A stretch of DNA of 46,730 nt from Moorena bouillonii PNG. Its GTDB lineage: Bacteria > Cyanobacteriota > Cyanobacteriia > Cyanobacteriales > Coleofasciculaceae. The position numbers and the translations under genes were made by a program. Below the pieces are notes generated by a model. The model saw nothing but the letters and a program-made list of their open reading frames with translations. It was not told where the DNA came from and did no database searches. The stretch spans positions 7,707,689 through 7,754,418 of the forward strand of contig NZ_MKZS01000001.1 of assembly GCF_001942495.1 (NCBI RefSeq), given 5' to 3'. Of the stretch, positions 1 through 10,200 are shown piece by piece (within the stretch, counting starts at the first letter, position 1; every line of letters begins with the position of its first letter).

Positions 1-395
1 CCACTGGTGATATCGACTTCTAAGACTAAATCAGGCGGTGGGTCATGATCTAAATTAATGGTTTGCTTATGTCTTACCAATGGCTCATTTTGGAGATAGT
101 AACAGGAGTCAGGTTCTGCACCTTTTAACCGTGTTTCTCGCTTAAGAGTCAAGGAGCCAAAGGTTTTGATAGTTAGATTTAATTCATCAGCGATCGCACC
201 AATCAAGCGTTCAATAAAGCTGTTATTATTTTCATGGGGGCCTAAGGGAGTCATAATTTCTAATCTTCCGTCATCGTAAGCCAAGCGAGTGGAGCGGTCT
301 TCTCCTAATTCTGTGAGTAATTGTTCAAAGATATGCCAACTGACATTGTTGCAAATTACCCGCTGTTCAGCCAGTTCATAATTTCCTGTGATCAT
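1..395 (-). CDS. Uma2 family endonuclease (DUF820), 3' end outside the window
   Basis: Reading the minus strand from the ATG at 393-395 gives an open frame to the window edge: about 131 residues starting MITGNYELAEQRVICNNVSW. Residues DDGRLEIMTPLG, then an acidic/hydrophobic PPPDLVLEVDI stretch, match the Uma2 (DUF820) nuclease fold of the PD-(D/E)XK superfamily. In that fold the conserved aspartate sits before the VLEV(D/E) strand. The family is greatly expanded in cyanobacteria and its cellular role is not settled. The C-terminal part, including the usual YW-x-VD motif, is off the window. A second, complete member lies at 23259-23837. Family assignment is confident; activity is inferred. 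Confidence 0.75.
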   Translation of the reverse strand, partial: MITGNYELAEQRVICNNVSWHIFEQLLTELGEDRSTRLAYDDGRLEIMTPLGPHENNNSFIERLIGAIADELNLTIKTFGSLTLKRETRLKGAEPDSCYYLQNEPLVRHKQTINLDHDPPPDLVLEVDITS

Positions 396-877
396 GGGAT
401 GGGATTACCTCTTTAGGATTACTTTTATATATAGCAGTGCTCAATTGGTTGAGGGACTTTTTACTGGGTTTTAGGGAGTAGGGAGTAGGGAGTAGGGAGT
501 AGGGAGTAGGGAGTAGGGAGTAGTAGCAAAGGGGTCAGTTTTTTTTATTATAAATTAATTTTACATTTTGTTTCAAATAAATAGGGTAGTTTATATTTTT
601 AAATAGTTACTTTATTTTAAATTTATAGGGTTATTTTTTTTTACGTTAATCAATAAGATAATAGCGTTTATTATTCTAAATAGGTACAGTCAACTTTCTT
701 CCCCCTGCTCCGAAGTCCCTGCTCCGAAGTCCCTGCTCCCTATTCGAGGTTTAGTTTAAGCATTTAGCTGACAGCTGACAGCTGACGGCACCTCAAGCAG
801 CGTGCGCGTAGCGCATAGGCTTGCTTTTTGACAAATGATTTAAAATTGCCATAGAAGCTGAAGGAAATGCGATCGCT
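396..877. other. Intergenic region with heptamer repeat and composite repeat
   Basis: No gene seen. From 474 to 522 there are seven head-to-tail copies of GGGAGTA. Around 699-740 the phrase CCCTGCTCCGAAGT is repeated. From about 757 to 822 lies a composite repeat: TAAGCATTTAGC, then TGACAGC units, then the phrase GGCACCTCAAGCAGCGTGCG, then GCGTAGCGCATAGGC. The same phrase recurs near 31840. The rest is AT-rich. A HIP1 octamer overlaps the region just before the next start codon. Confidence 0.7.
474..522. repeat. Heptamer tandem repeat (GGGAGTA)7
   Basis: Seven uninterrupted copies of GGGAGTA. This is the short tandemly repeated repetitive (STRR) class known from filamentous cyanobacteria. 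The same unit and one- or two-base variants recur at many other gaps in this window. Confidence 0.9.
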
Positions 878-1813
878 ATGACTCAGGAACAACCAATTGC
901 CGAAGGAACACTAGTACTAGAACCAGGTACATTGTGGCCGAAACTGAAAGCACAAACTGAACACGCTATTGAATGTAAAGCACTCCACTCCATAGCGACA
1001 GAATACGAATTCGTAGAACAGGAGGGTATTCGCTTCCTGGTGCGGATTTTGTCTAATCTGGTACGGAAAGACAAAGCCAAAAAGAAGCAAGAGGAAAAAA
1101 CAGCTACTTCATCCAAGGATTTCAACCCTTTTCTTCCCTACGAACAAGATTTATTTGTAGCAGACCTTTCCGACACCCACCTGTGTCTGTTGAACAAATA
1201 CAACGTAGTTGACCATCACCTGCTGATCATAACCCGTGCTTTCGAGGAGCAAGATACTTGGCTGACTTTGCAGGATTTTGCTGCTATGTGGGCATGTCTT
1301 GCCGAAATTGATGGCTTGGCATTCTATAATGCTGGAACGATTGGTGGTGCGAGTCAACGACACAAGCACTTGCAACTAGTTCCTCTGCCCCTAGCTCCTG
1401 AAGGAGTGAACATCCCGATAGAAAATGCGATCGCATCAGCTAACTTTCAGGATTCTGTTGGCACCATCCCAACCCTGCCCTTCATCCATGCTATTGCTAA
1501 GCTTGACCCTAGTTGGGTAAACTCGACCTGGGATGCGGCTCTTCCCGCCCTTGAGTTGTACCATAGATTACTCAGTGCAGTAGGGTTGCCATGGAATAAT
1601 GCCAATGGTAACAAGCAATCCGGTGCCTACAATCTCCTCGCCACACGGCAATGGATGTTGCTTTTACCCCGTTCTCAAGCAGATTTCCAGTCAATTGGTG
1701 TCAACTCCCTCGGATTTGCTGGAGCTCTCCTAGTCCGAAACCAAGAGCAAATGAAACGTCTGAAAGACCATGGTCCCATGACAATTTTAAAAAACGTTGC
1801 CGTTACTTGGTAA
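878..1813 (+). CDS. Ap4A phosphorylase / ATP adenylyltransferase-like protein
   Basis: 311 residues starting at ATG 878. The key motif is RHKHLQLVPLP at about residues 167-177. This is the H-x-H-x-Q triad region of the Ap4A phosphorylase branch of the HIT/GalT superfamily, where the middle histidine is the nucleotidylated residue. Upstream, NPFLPYEQDLFVADLS and HHLLIITRAFEEQ resemble the N-terminal domain of the APA1/APA2 type. Known family members split diadenosine tetraphosphate phosphorolytically or run the reverse adenylyl transfer. The length fits the cyanobacterial family. The gene stands alone, flanked on both sides by heptamer repeats, so no operon partner is visible. The residues YNAGTIGGASQ just before the motif also fit the family. 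Confidence 0.82.
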   Translation: MTQEQPIAEGTLVLEPGTLWPKLKAQTEHAIECKALHSIATEYEFVEQEGIRFLVRILSNLVRKDKAKKKQEEKTATSSKDFNPFLPYEQDLFVADLSDTHLCLLNKYNVVDHHLLIITRAFEEQDTWLTLQDFAAMWACLAEIDGLAFYNAGTIGGASQRHKHLQLVPLPLAPEGVNIPIENAIASANFQDSVGTIPTLPFIHAIAKLDPSWVNSTWDAALPALELYHRLLSAVGLPWNNANGNKQSGAYNLLATRQWMLLLPRSQADFQSIGVNSLGFAGALLVRNQEQMKRLKDHGPMTILKNVAVTW

Positions 1814-1822
1814 TTAAGGAAA

Positions 1823-1878
1823 GGGAATAGGGAATAGGGAATAGGGAGTAGGGAGTAGGGAGTAGGGAGTAGGGAGCA
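1823..1878. repeat. Heptamer tandem repeat, mixed units
   Basis: Eight contiguous heptamers: three GGGAATA, then four GGGAGTA, then one GGGAGCA. The ordered change of unit along the array shows how one variant expands next to another. Confidence 0.88.
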
Positions 1879-2189
1879 AGTAATAAACTTTAGATGTACC
1901 TCACCCTTACTAGGAAACGCTATAGCGAATTTTAAAGTATTCCTTTTAAATTATCCTTTTTATATTTTAAATTAGCGTTTATCGGACTTATGAGGTACAG
2001 TCTTCTTTGAGACTAATTTTATTAAAACTCTCTTTACACTTTACAGCGGATCTGGGAAAAGGGAAGAGGGAAGAGGGAAAAAATAATGTGTACCTCATGA
2101 GTCCTAGAAACGCTATAAATAGATCATAAACAATCTTGATGATTGCTCATAACATCAAAAAATATTTGGATTTCTTTCCTATTTATCCT

Positions 2190-2268
2190 TACTCCCTACT
2201 CCCTACTCCCTACTCCCTGTTCCCTGTTGCCTGTTCCCTACTCCCTGTTCCCTACTCCCTGTTCCCTT
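2190..2268. repeat. Heptamer tandem repeat (ACTCCCT / GTTCCCT units)
   Basis: About eleven heptamers, ACTCCCT mixed with GTTCCCT and GTTGCCT. They are the reverse complement of the GGGAGTA/GGGAACA class and lie directly upstream of the glycosyltransferase start. Confidence 0.85.
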
Positions 2269-2307
2269 TGCTATAGTTTCAATTATCCCCTAATTATCGT
2301 AATTAAC

Positions 2308-4017
2308 ATGATCAAGAAAATTACTCTTGATTCTATCTGGTTTAGAAATTTACTGATCATCGTAATCGTACTGGGAGTAGTCTTTAGATTTTACAACCTA
2401 GACCGTAAAGTTTACTGGTACGACGAGACTATGACCTCCCTCAGAATTTCTGGTCACACTCGAACTGAACTAGTAGAAGAAATTTTCGATGGTCAGATTA
2501 TTAGCGTACAAAATTTGTTAAAATACTACCAATTTCCTAATTATCAAAAAGATATAAACGACACCATTAATTCCCTAGCAGGTAATCCAGAACATTCGCC
2601 CCTTTACTACCTAATGGCCAGGTTATGGTTACAAACCTTTGGCAATTCTGTAGCAACGATCAGACTGCTATCAGTAATAATTAGCTTATTAGCATTGCCC
2701 TGTGCTTACTGGCTATGCTTAGAACTATTTGGTTCAAAATTAATCGGCTGGGTAGCTGTTGCCATAATTGCCATTTCTCCCTTTCATGTTTTGTATGCCC
2801 AAGAAGCCCGAGAATATAGTTTATGGACCGTTACTATTTTGCTTTCTAGTGCAGTGCTATTATGGGCAATGAATTCTTCTAGAATAAAGCAATTAATTAA
2901 AAAACCTTATCGATGGATTATCTATAGCTTTACTGTTGCCTTAGCACTTTATACTCACCCTTTCTCAGCCTTTGTTTTAATTGGACAGGGATTGTATGTA
3001 CTAATTACCGAAGGTGGTCGCTGGACTAAGGGAGTAACTAGCTATTTACTAGCCTGCTTAGGAGGAGTATTGCTATTTTCACCTTGGCTAATCATTGTTA
3101 TCATTAATTTCTCCAAATTTATCGCTAATACTGACTCAGTTAATCATAGTCGTTCAGGCTTTTTACCCCTATTTTGGACCTTAAACCTCAGTCGGATTTT
3201 CTTTGATGTTAACCAAGGCATCCATCCTTTGAGTCCCCTCCACTATCTCAGTTTATGTTTAGCAGTATACGCCCTCTACTATCTTTGTCGTAAAGCTCCT
3301 CAGCATGCTTGGGTATTTATTATTACCTTAATTGGAGTGACAGGAATTGCTCTCATCGCTCCAGATGTGCTATTAGGTGGTCGCCGTTCTAGCATTACTC
3401 GCTATGCTATTCCCTGTTATCTAGGTATTCAATTAGCCATTGCTTATTTCCTGACAACCGAAGCTAAAAACTCAGGACAACTTACCAAAGATAAGGGAAA
3501 AAAGGGATTGCCCACAATGGGCATGATGAATGGAAATTTAGCAAATCCCGAAGATAGGCAAAATCAGCAAGTAAGGGGTGACCATGACATGGTGCCCATG
3601 GGAAAAACCCGACAAAATCCTAAGCCTTGGAAGTCTATAGCAATTGCTCTAGCATTTAGCGGCATACTCTCCTGTATAGTCAGCTCTCAACTGCCAGTTT
3701 GGTGGCACAAGAGCTATGCCAAGAGTCGCAATAATCCCTCGGTAGCCGCTTGGATTAATCAAATCCCACAACCACTTTTGATCAGTAATGAAATTCCCGG
3801 TAGGGTTCTATCTCTGTGTCATCTACTTCGTCCGGATGTACAGCTGATGTTATTGGATAAATCCAATAGCTCTACCAACATACCGGAAATTCCGGAGGGT
3901 TTCAAAAATGTTTTACTTTATCGACCGTCAGAGGAATTACGTCAGGGCATTGAAACCACTTATAACTATAGGGTTAAACCTACCGATCAATCTTGGCTCT
4001 GGAAACTATCAAGATAG
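2308..4017 (+). CDS. GT39/ArnT-like integral membrane glycosyltransferase
   Basis: About 569 residues from ATG 2308 (MIKKITLDSIWFRNLL). The frame is open back to 2143, but that part only translates a heptamer repeat, so 2308 is chosen. The N-terminal membrane helix is followed by VYWYDETMTSL, which carries the Asp-Glu pair (D39, E40) typical of the first periplasmic loop of GT-C transferases. About ten further hydrophobic helices follow, as in the PMT_2/ArnT family, which moves sugars from polyprenyl-phosphate carriers to lipid or protein on the outer face of the membrane. A hydrophilic loop at about residues 390-435 (KDKGKKGLPTMG...) interrupts the last helices. Acceptor and donor cannot be read from sequence. 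Confidence 0.72.
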   Translation: MIKKITLDSIWFRNLLIIVIVLGVVFRFYNLDRKVYWYDETMTSLRISGHTRTELVEEIFDGQIISVQNLLKYYQFPNYQKDINDTINSLAGNPEHSPLYYLMARLWLQTFGNSVATIRLLSVIISLLALPCAYWLCLELFGSKLIGWVAVAIIAISPFHVLYAQEAREYSLWTVTILLSSAVLLWAMNSSRIKQLIKKPYRWIIYSFTVALALYTHPFSAFVLIGQGLYVLITEGGRWTKGVTSYLLACLGGVLLFSPWLIIVIINFSKFIANTDSVNHSRSGFLPLFWTLNLSRIFFDVNQGIHPLSPLHYLSLCLAVYALYYLCRKAPQHAWVFIITLIGVTGIALIAPDVLLGGRRSSITRYAIPCYLGIQLAIAYFLTTEAKNSGQLTKDKGKKGLPTMGMMNGNLANPEDRQNQQVRGDHDMVPMGKTRQNPKPWKSIAIALAFSGILSCIVSSQLPVWWHKSYAKSRNNPSVAAWINQIPQPLLISNEIPGRVLSLCHLLRPDVQLMLLDKSNSSTNIPEIPEGFKNVLLYRPSEELRQGIETTYNYRVKPTDQSWLWKLSR

Positions 4018-4277
4018 GGAATTTCGTCATAGAAAAAAAGTAGTAGTGTTATCTGCCTTATCCCGAGTTGCATTCACACCATTTGGACACAGCACCTTCT
4101 TCAATCTCCTCCCCCTCTTCCCAATCATGATTGGCAATGGTGAAATCCTCTTGAAACGCACTTGGTATTAAGTACCCACAACGGATACCCCTACTCCCGA
4201 TATTTCCCTGATAAATTAAGATGACGATGCCCCCATATTCCCTCGGAACTCCAGTTGTAAGGTGCAAACCAATCAAG

Positions 4278-7200
4278 ATGAGTAATTCTTCCAATCCTGG
4301 TAATCTACCAGAGCCTACTCCGGAAAATACTCCAGAACCTACGGTAAGTAGAGGGTTTTGGCAGAGGCTGCTACGTCCGGTATTCATGCTAATGGTCATG
4401 ATGCTAGCTTCTGGGATAGGGGGCGGAAGCCTTTTTGCTTGGTATTTCATCCAGAAGCAATTAGCACCAACGGTAGAGAAAAATTTATCTAGCTTTCTTA
4501 ACCGGAAAGTCAATGTCGGACCAGTGGAGGGCTTTTCCCTAAATGGTGTACGGTTTGGTTCTTCGGAAATACCTGCTACCCCTACCGATCCCGATCATCT
4601 TGTCACGGAGGCAGTGAAGGTAACCTATAACCCGGTTAAACTGCTGTTTACCAGAACCCTAGAACTGGATGTAACCCTAGTTGAACCGAATATATATGTT
4701 GAACAGGACAAAGATTTAACCTGGGTGTCTACAGCATTTACACAAACTGCCCAAGATTCGGCGTTTAAGGTAGACCCAAAGGTGGTGCGGTGGCGGGATG
4801 CGGATGTGGTAGTGGTGCCAAGATCTAAAGTGGGAATCAAACAACCACCGATGATATTTACTGAAGTTAGGGGTAAAAGTAAATTTCTCGACGGAGGTCA
4901 GCTGATTCGCTTTGATGTAAATAGTCAGCCGTTAAGTGGGGGAAATTTAAAGGTTAAGGGAGATTACCGCCTCTCTCAACAAGAAACTGACTTGCACCTT
5001 GATGTCGATAACGTTAGTGCAGCAGAGGTTAGTAAAGTACTTCTGATTCCCCTGAAGCTTCAAGGGGGTAAACTGGGTGGCAACCTGAGAATACAACGGA
5101 ATAATGCTGAACAGCCTTGGCAGTATTGGGGTACGATTAGCTTTTCTGACACCATCGCCCGCTTAGAACCCTTGCCCCAACTGTTCACTGAAAGCAAAGG
5201 TAAGCTGAACTTTCGAGGGAGTCAGATTTGGCTCGGTAACATAACTAGCCGATTCGGTCAAGTACCTGCCCAAATTGGGGGAATGCTGGATATTGAGTCA
5301 GGCTACAAGCTCAGAGCAACAACCGAACCGGTTCAGATACAGCAGTATGCACAGACCTTTGGGATCAAAGAGCTACCAGTAACTACTTTAGGTAAAGCAC
5401 AGGCTACGTTTCAGGTAACTGGACCTATTGACAACCCGATTGTGATTGGAGAGGCGTTTACCACTACTCCCGCCACCCTTGACAAGGTGAGCTTCAGCTC
5501 TATTACTGCTGACTTTAGTGTTATTAATACTGAGCTGGCCATTAGAAACTTGCAGGCAAAACCAACAGTGGGTGGCTTAGTCACAGGCAAGGGGGATATC
5601 AAATTTATGGATCAGGGGGGGGCAGTATTTGATCTCAAAGCTGTGAATGTGCCAGCGAATGCGATCGCAAAACAGTATGGATTTAATCTACCCATTCCTG
5701 TGGGTCGAATTTATGGCAGAACCCAGATCTTTTCTCCCCTGGACAAGCCCCAGAATTTTCGTGCCACTGGTTATGCTAATCTGCCCATGGGTGATGGTGT
5801 TCTCAGAGCTACTAATTTTCAAGTGGGGGGTGGGCGCTGGCAGGGGTTAGTAGAAGCTAAGAATATTTCTGTGGCACCAATCATCAAAACCTTACCTGCA
5901 CCATCTCTACCGCCACAATTCTCTGGACCGTTCAATGGTCAATTTAATCTGTCCGGTCGCCTTGATTCTTTAGAGCCAGAAACCCTCCGTGCTAGCGGTT
6001 ACGGCAGCGTAACGGTTGATGGTGGTACCTTGCGTGCGACCAAGGTAAAACTGATCAATGGTGGTTTTTCTACCCTAGTCCAAGCCTCTGATATTCCTCT
6101 AGAAGCCTTAGCACCAGTACCCTCTGAATTTAAAGGTCCCATCTCAGGGGAGTTGACTATCTCAGGGAATGTAAAGTCTTTGAGTCCTAGTACGATTACC
6201 GCTAGTGGATCGGGTAGTGTAGATCTAGCAGCAGGGACTATTAAAGCTGATGCGATCGCGATCGCTAAAGGCAACTTCCAAGCTCAAGTACTCGCATCCA
6301 ATCTCCAGTTAGGCCGTCTTGGACCAATACCTCCCCAATTCGACGGTCCAGCTTCCGGGGAGTTTACCATCTCAGGAAATGTGGATTCGGTAAGTCCTAG
6401 TACTATTAACGCTAGTGGGTCTGGTAGTTTAGATGTCGCAGGAGGCACCATTAAAGCTGATGCTTTCGATATCGCTAATGGCAACTTCAAAGCTCAAGTA
6501 GTAGCATCCAATGTCGAGTTAGGTCGTCTTGGACCAATACCTCCGCAATTCAACGGTTCAGCTTCCGGGGACTTTAGCATCTCAGGGAATCTGAATTCGG
6601 TAAGTCCTAGCACCATTACTGCTAGTGGGTCTGGTAGCTTAGACCTAGCAGGAGGAACCATTAAAGCTGATGCAGTCGATATCGCTAAAGGCAACTTCAA
6701 AGCTCAAGTAGTAGCATCCAATCTCCAGTTAGGTCGTCTCGGACCAATACCATCGCAATTCGACGGTCCAGCCTCCGGGGAGTTTACCATCTCAGGAAAT
6801 CTAGATTCAGTAAGTCCTAGCAGCATTACCGCTAGTGGGTCTGGTACTCTAGATGTTGAAGGGGGTAGGATTCAGGCTTCTCAAATCGATATTGCCAATG
6901 GTAACTTCCAGGCCAAGGTACAAACCTCTAATCTTGACTTGGGTGCTCTTGTTCCGGTCCCGCCCCAATTCAATGGCCCTCTTTCCGGGAATGTCAATCT
7001 CTCTGGTAATCTAACTAATTTAACCATTGACGCCATTCAGGGCAAAGGGTCTGGACAACTCAAGGTTGCTGGTGGTCAATTACTAGGAACAGCTGAGTTT
7101 AGCAATGGTAAATTTCAGGGAGTTTTCCAGCCTACTAATCTCAAGTTGTGGGAGATTAATCCTGATTTACGAGGACGTCTCAATGGCAGTGTCAATATTT

Positions 7201-10200
7201 CTGCTCCGTTGCTATTGACACCAGATACAGCTCTATCAGCAATCCAAGCTCAGGGTAAGCTGAATTTTAGTGAAGGCATTTCTATACTTGAGCGTTCCCT
7301 AGCCACATCCTTTGATTGGAATGGTCAAAAGCTAGAGATTAAAGAAGCGATAGCCGAGGGATTCAATGCTAATGGTTTTGTCAATCTAAACCCAGGCAGT
7401 CAGGGCTTACAAGCAATTAAGACCTTTGATTTCCAGGTACAAGCAGAGGATTTGAATTTGCAACGATTACCTGCTGACCTGCCTTATGCCTTCAATTTAG
7501 GAGGCTTAGTCGGTTTTAACGGTCGCATTGCTGGTACTCCTCAAGCTCCGACAATTAACGGTGACTTAAGACTGCGGTACTTTTTTGCTGGTCCCCTGGA
7601 GTTTGAATCCCTACTGACAGGTCGAGTAAGTATAGCACCAAACTCAGGGGTAAATCTCCAGCTAGCAGGTAATCAAGAGAAACTGGAGGTTGTGTTAGAC
7701 CCCAATTACCAACCCGTATCCTTTTTGGTGCAGTATCAGGACAAAACCGCTACTGGGATTCGGTCAGGGGATGAGCTACAAATGACCGTAGAGAATTTCC
7801 CCATCAATACCATTAAGAGTCTAGCCTTGAGTAGTGGTATGGTAGACGGTCAAAAACTCGAACCATGGTTAACCAAACCCTTGGCGGGAGACATATCTGG
7901 GAACATTGCTCTCAACCTCAAGACCTTTGGGTCATCCGGTGAAATTGCGATCGCAAATCCCATATTTGACAACCTCAGAGGTAATCTGTTAAGAGGCTTT
8001 TTCCAATACCAGCAAGGGAGGATTACTCTAACCGATGGCTTGTTTCAAAAAGGTGATAGTCAATACTTATTTGCTGCCAACCTCACCCCAACCCCCAACG
8101 GACCAGAATTTAAAGGGGAACTCCAGGCTAAGCTTGGAGAAATTCAGGATATTCTAACTACCCTACAACTATTTGAGATCACTGACCTAGGTCGAGGCTT
8201 GCAAGCGCCCGTCTACGGCACAGCTGCTGATCTTGCTGTTACTGGAGTAGGTAATCCACAAAATGGTCTCAAAAAACCCCTGCGGCGGATGTCAGAAATA
8301 GTCACCCTCTTAAACAGACAACGGCAGCAGCGTCAAGAGAACTTATTCTTGCCAGAACTTACCGACATGAATGGTACTTTTACTGGCAGTATCAGTATGG
8401 AAGGTTCACTCAAAGATGGCATCCGTGCGGAATTTAATTTCAAGGGGGAAAACTGGCAGTGGGGTTCCTATAAAGCTCAGACAATTATCGCCCAAGGGAA
8501 TTTTGAAGAAGGGGTACTGAATCTTTTACCTGTGCGGGTTCAATCGGGACAGAGCCTAGCCACCTTGTCCGGTAGTATCAGTGAACAAGGTCCATCCGGT
8601 CAGCTCAGGCTAAAGAAAGTTCCGGTTTCCTTGATTCGAGAAGTGTTCAGATTTCCGAGCTCTGTTGGTTACGGAGGATTTGTTGATGCCACAGCGGACT
8701 TTTATGGAAGTCTAAGCAATCCCCAAGCTAGGGGAGCAATATCTGTAGTGGATGCCAGCCTAAACCGAACACCCCTCGAATCCATCAAAGGCAGCTTTAG
8801 TTACAACAATGCGCGGTTGAACGTCTTTGCCCAAAGTTTTCTGACCAAAGAGTCTGAACCCCTAACTGTAAATGCCAAAATCCCCTACAAGTTACCCTTT
8901 GCCGAAGTAGAGCCAGAAAATCGGCAAGTTAGTGTACAACTGACGGTTCAAAACGAAGGACTTGCCCGATTGAACATGCTTACCAATCAACAAATCACTT
9001 GGGTTGATGGTAAAGGACAAGTAGATTTAGATATTTCCGGTACCTTTGACCAAGACCAAGATTGGCGAGAGCAACTGGAGCAACTTACCGTTATTGGTAA
9101 CATTAATGTACAAGACGCTACCATTGCTGCCCAATCTCTACCCGAACCCCTGACAGAAGTTAATGGCAAAATCCGGTTTAACTTCAACCGGATGGAAATT
9201 GTAGACAGCTTACAAGGTAATTTTGGTGGTGGTAAATTAGTAGCGGTAGGGAATTTGCCATTGCGAGACCTACCTAGACCATTAGAGAATCCCCTCACCG
9301 TTGACCTGAATCAACTAGCCATCAATCTCAAAGGGATTTACAGTGGTGGTGTTCAAGGTCAGACCATCATTACTGGGACTCTGTTTAATCCTAGAATTGG
9401 TGGTTACATCGAATTGTTTGATGGTCGAGTACCCATTTCTGAATCTCAAACTGCCCCGATCGGGAGTAGCGGATCGGCAGGTGACGAACTAATCGAGTTC
9501 AATAACTTACAGTTGACCTTAGGTAAAAATATCCTAGTTCGACAGCTACCAGTATTAGATTTTCTCGCCAGCGGTACCCTTCTAATTAATGGGGACATGA
9601 GCGATATTAGACCAGAAGGAACGATTCAGCTACTGCGCGGTCAGGTAAATCTCTTTACAACTCAGTTTCGTCTTGATAAAAATTACAACAACAACGCTCG
9701 ATTTGTAGCCACTCTTGGCAGAGACCCAGAGTTAGATGTGCAGATGGTGGCATCAGTAATTGAGTCTAGGAAACAACCCATTACCAGTGAAACCTTTGCT
9801 AATGAAATTAGCGATAGCCCAACTAATTTTGGCACTACAGAAACTATTCGGGTTCAAGCCAAAGTAAAAGGGCTAGCAAGTCAGCTCTTTGACCGAGTGG
9901 AACTTAATAGTATGCCAAAACGTAGTGAAGGGGAAATTGTTGCTCTATTAGGGGGTGGCTTTGTGGATACCTTGGGTCGAGGCAATACTACCTTGGGTTT
10001 GGCAAACCTGGCTGGCTCAGCACTACTGAGTAATGTCAGCAACCTGATTGGTGATGCCGCAGGATTAGATGAGTTTCGCATTTTCCCTACTACAGTTACA
10101 GATGATAATAGACGCACTGATAGCTTAGAGCTAGGTGCTGAAGCAGGAATTAATATTACTAATAATTTATCATTTTCGTTGTTAAAAGTGTTAACTACTG

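Larger units (their letters stand above)
1814..2307. other. Repeat-filled intergenic region
   Basis: No gene seen. It contains a GGGAATA/GGGAGTA array (1823-1878), an AT-rich middle with two imperfect copies of the phrase TAGAAACGCTATA/TAGGAAACGCTATAG (about 1911 and 2104), and a complementary-strand heptamer array (about 2190-2268). The open frame of the next gene extends back through this second array. That extension encodes only a low-complexity Leu/Pro/Tyr/Ser peptide, so I treat it as non-coding. Confidence 0.65.

Noticed and set aside
2143-2307. N-terminal extension of the GT39-like protein
   Set aside because: It is only a heptamer array read as Leu/Pro/Tyr/Ser; the membrane protein starts naturally at ATG 2308.
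6284-6700. Pair of similar 68-residue minus-strand frames, apparently a duplicated small gene
   Set aside because: They are antisense to the 210-bp TamB repeats and are similar only because the repeat is.
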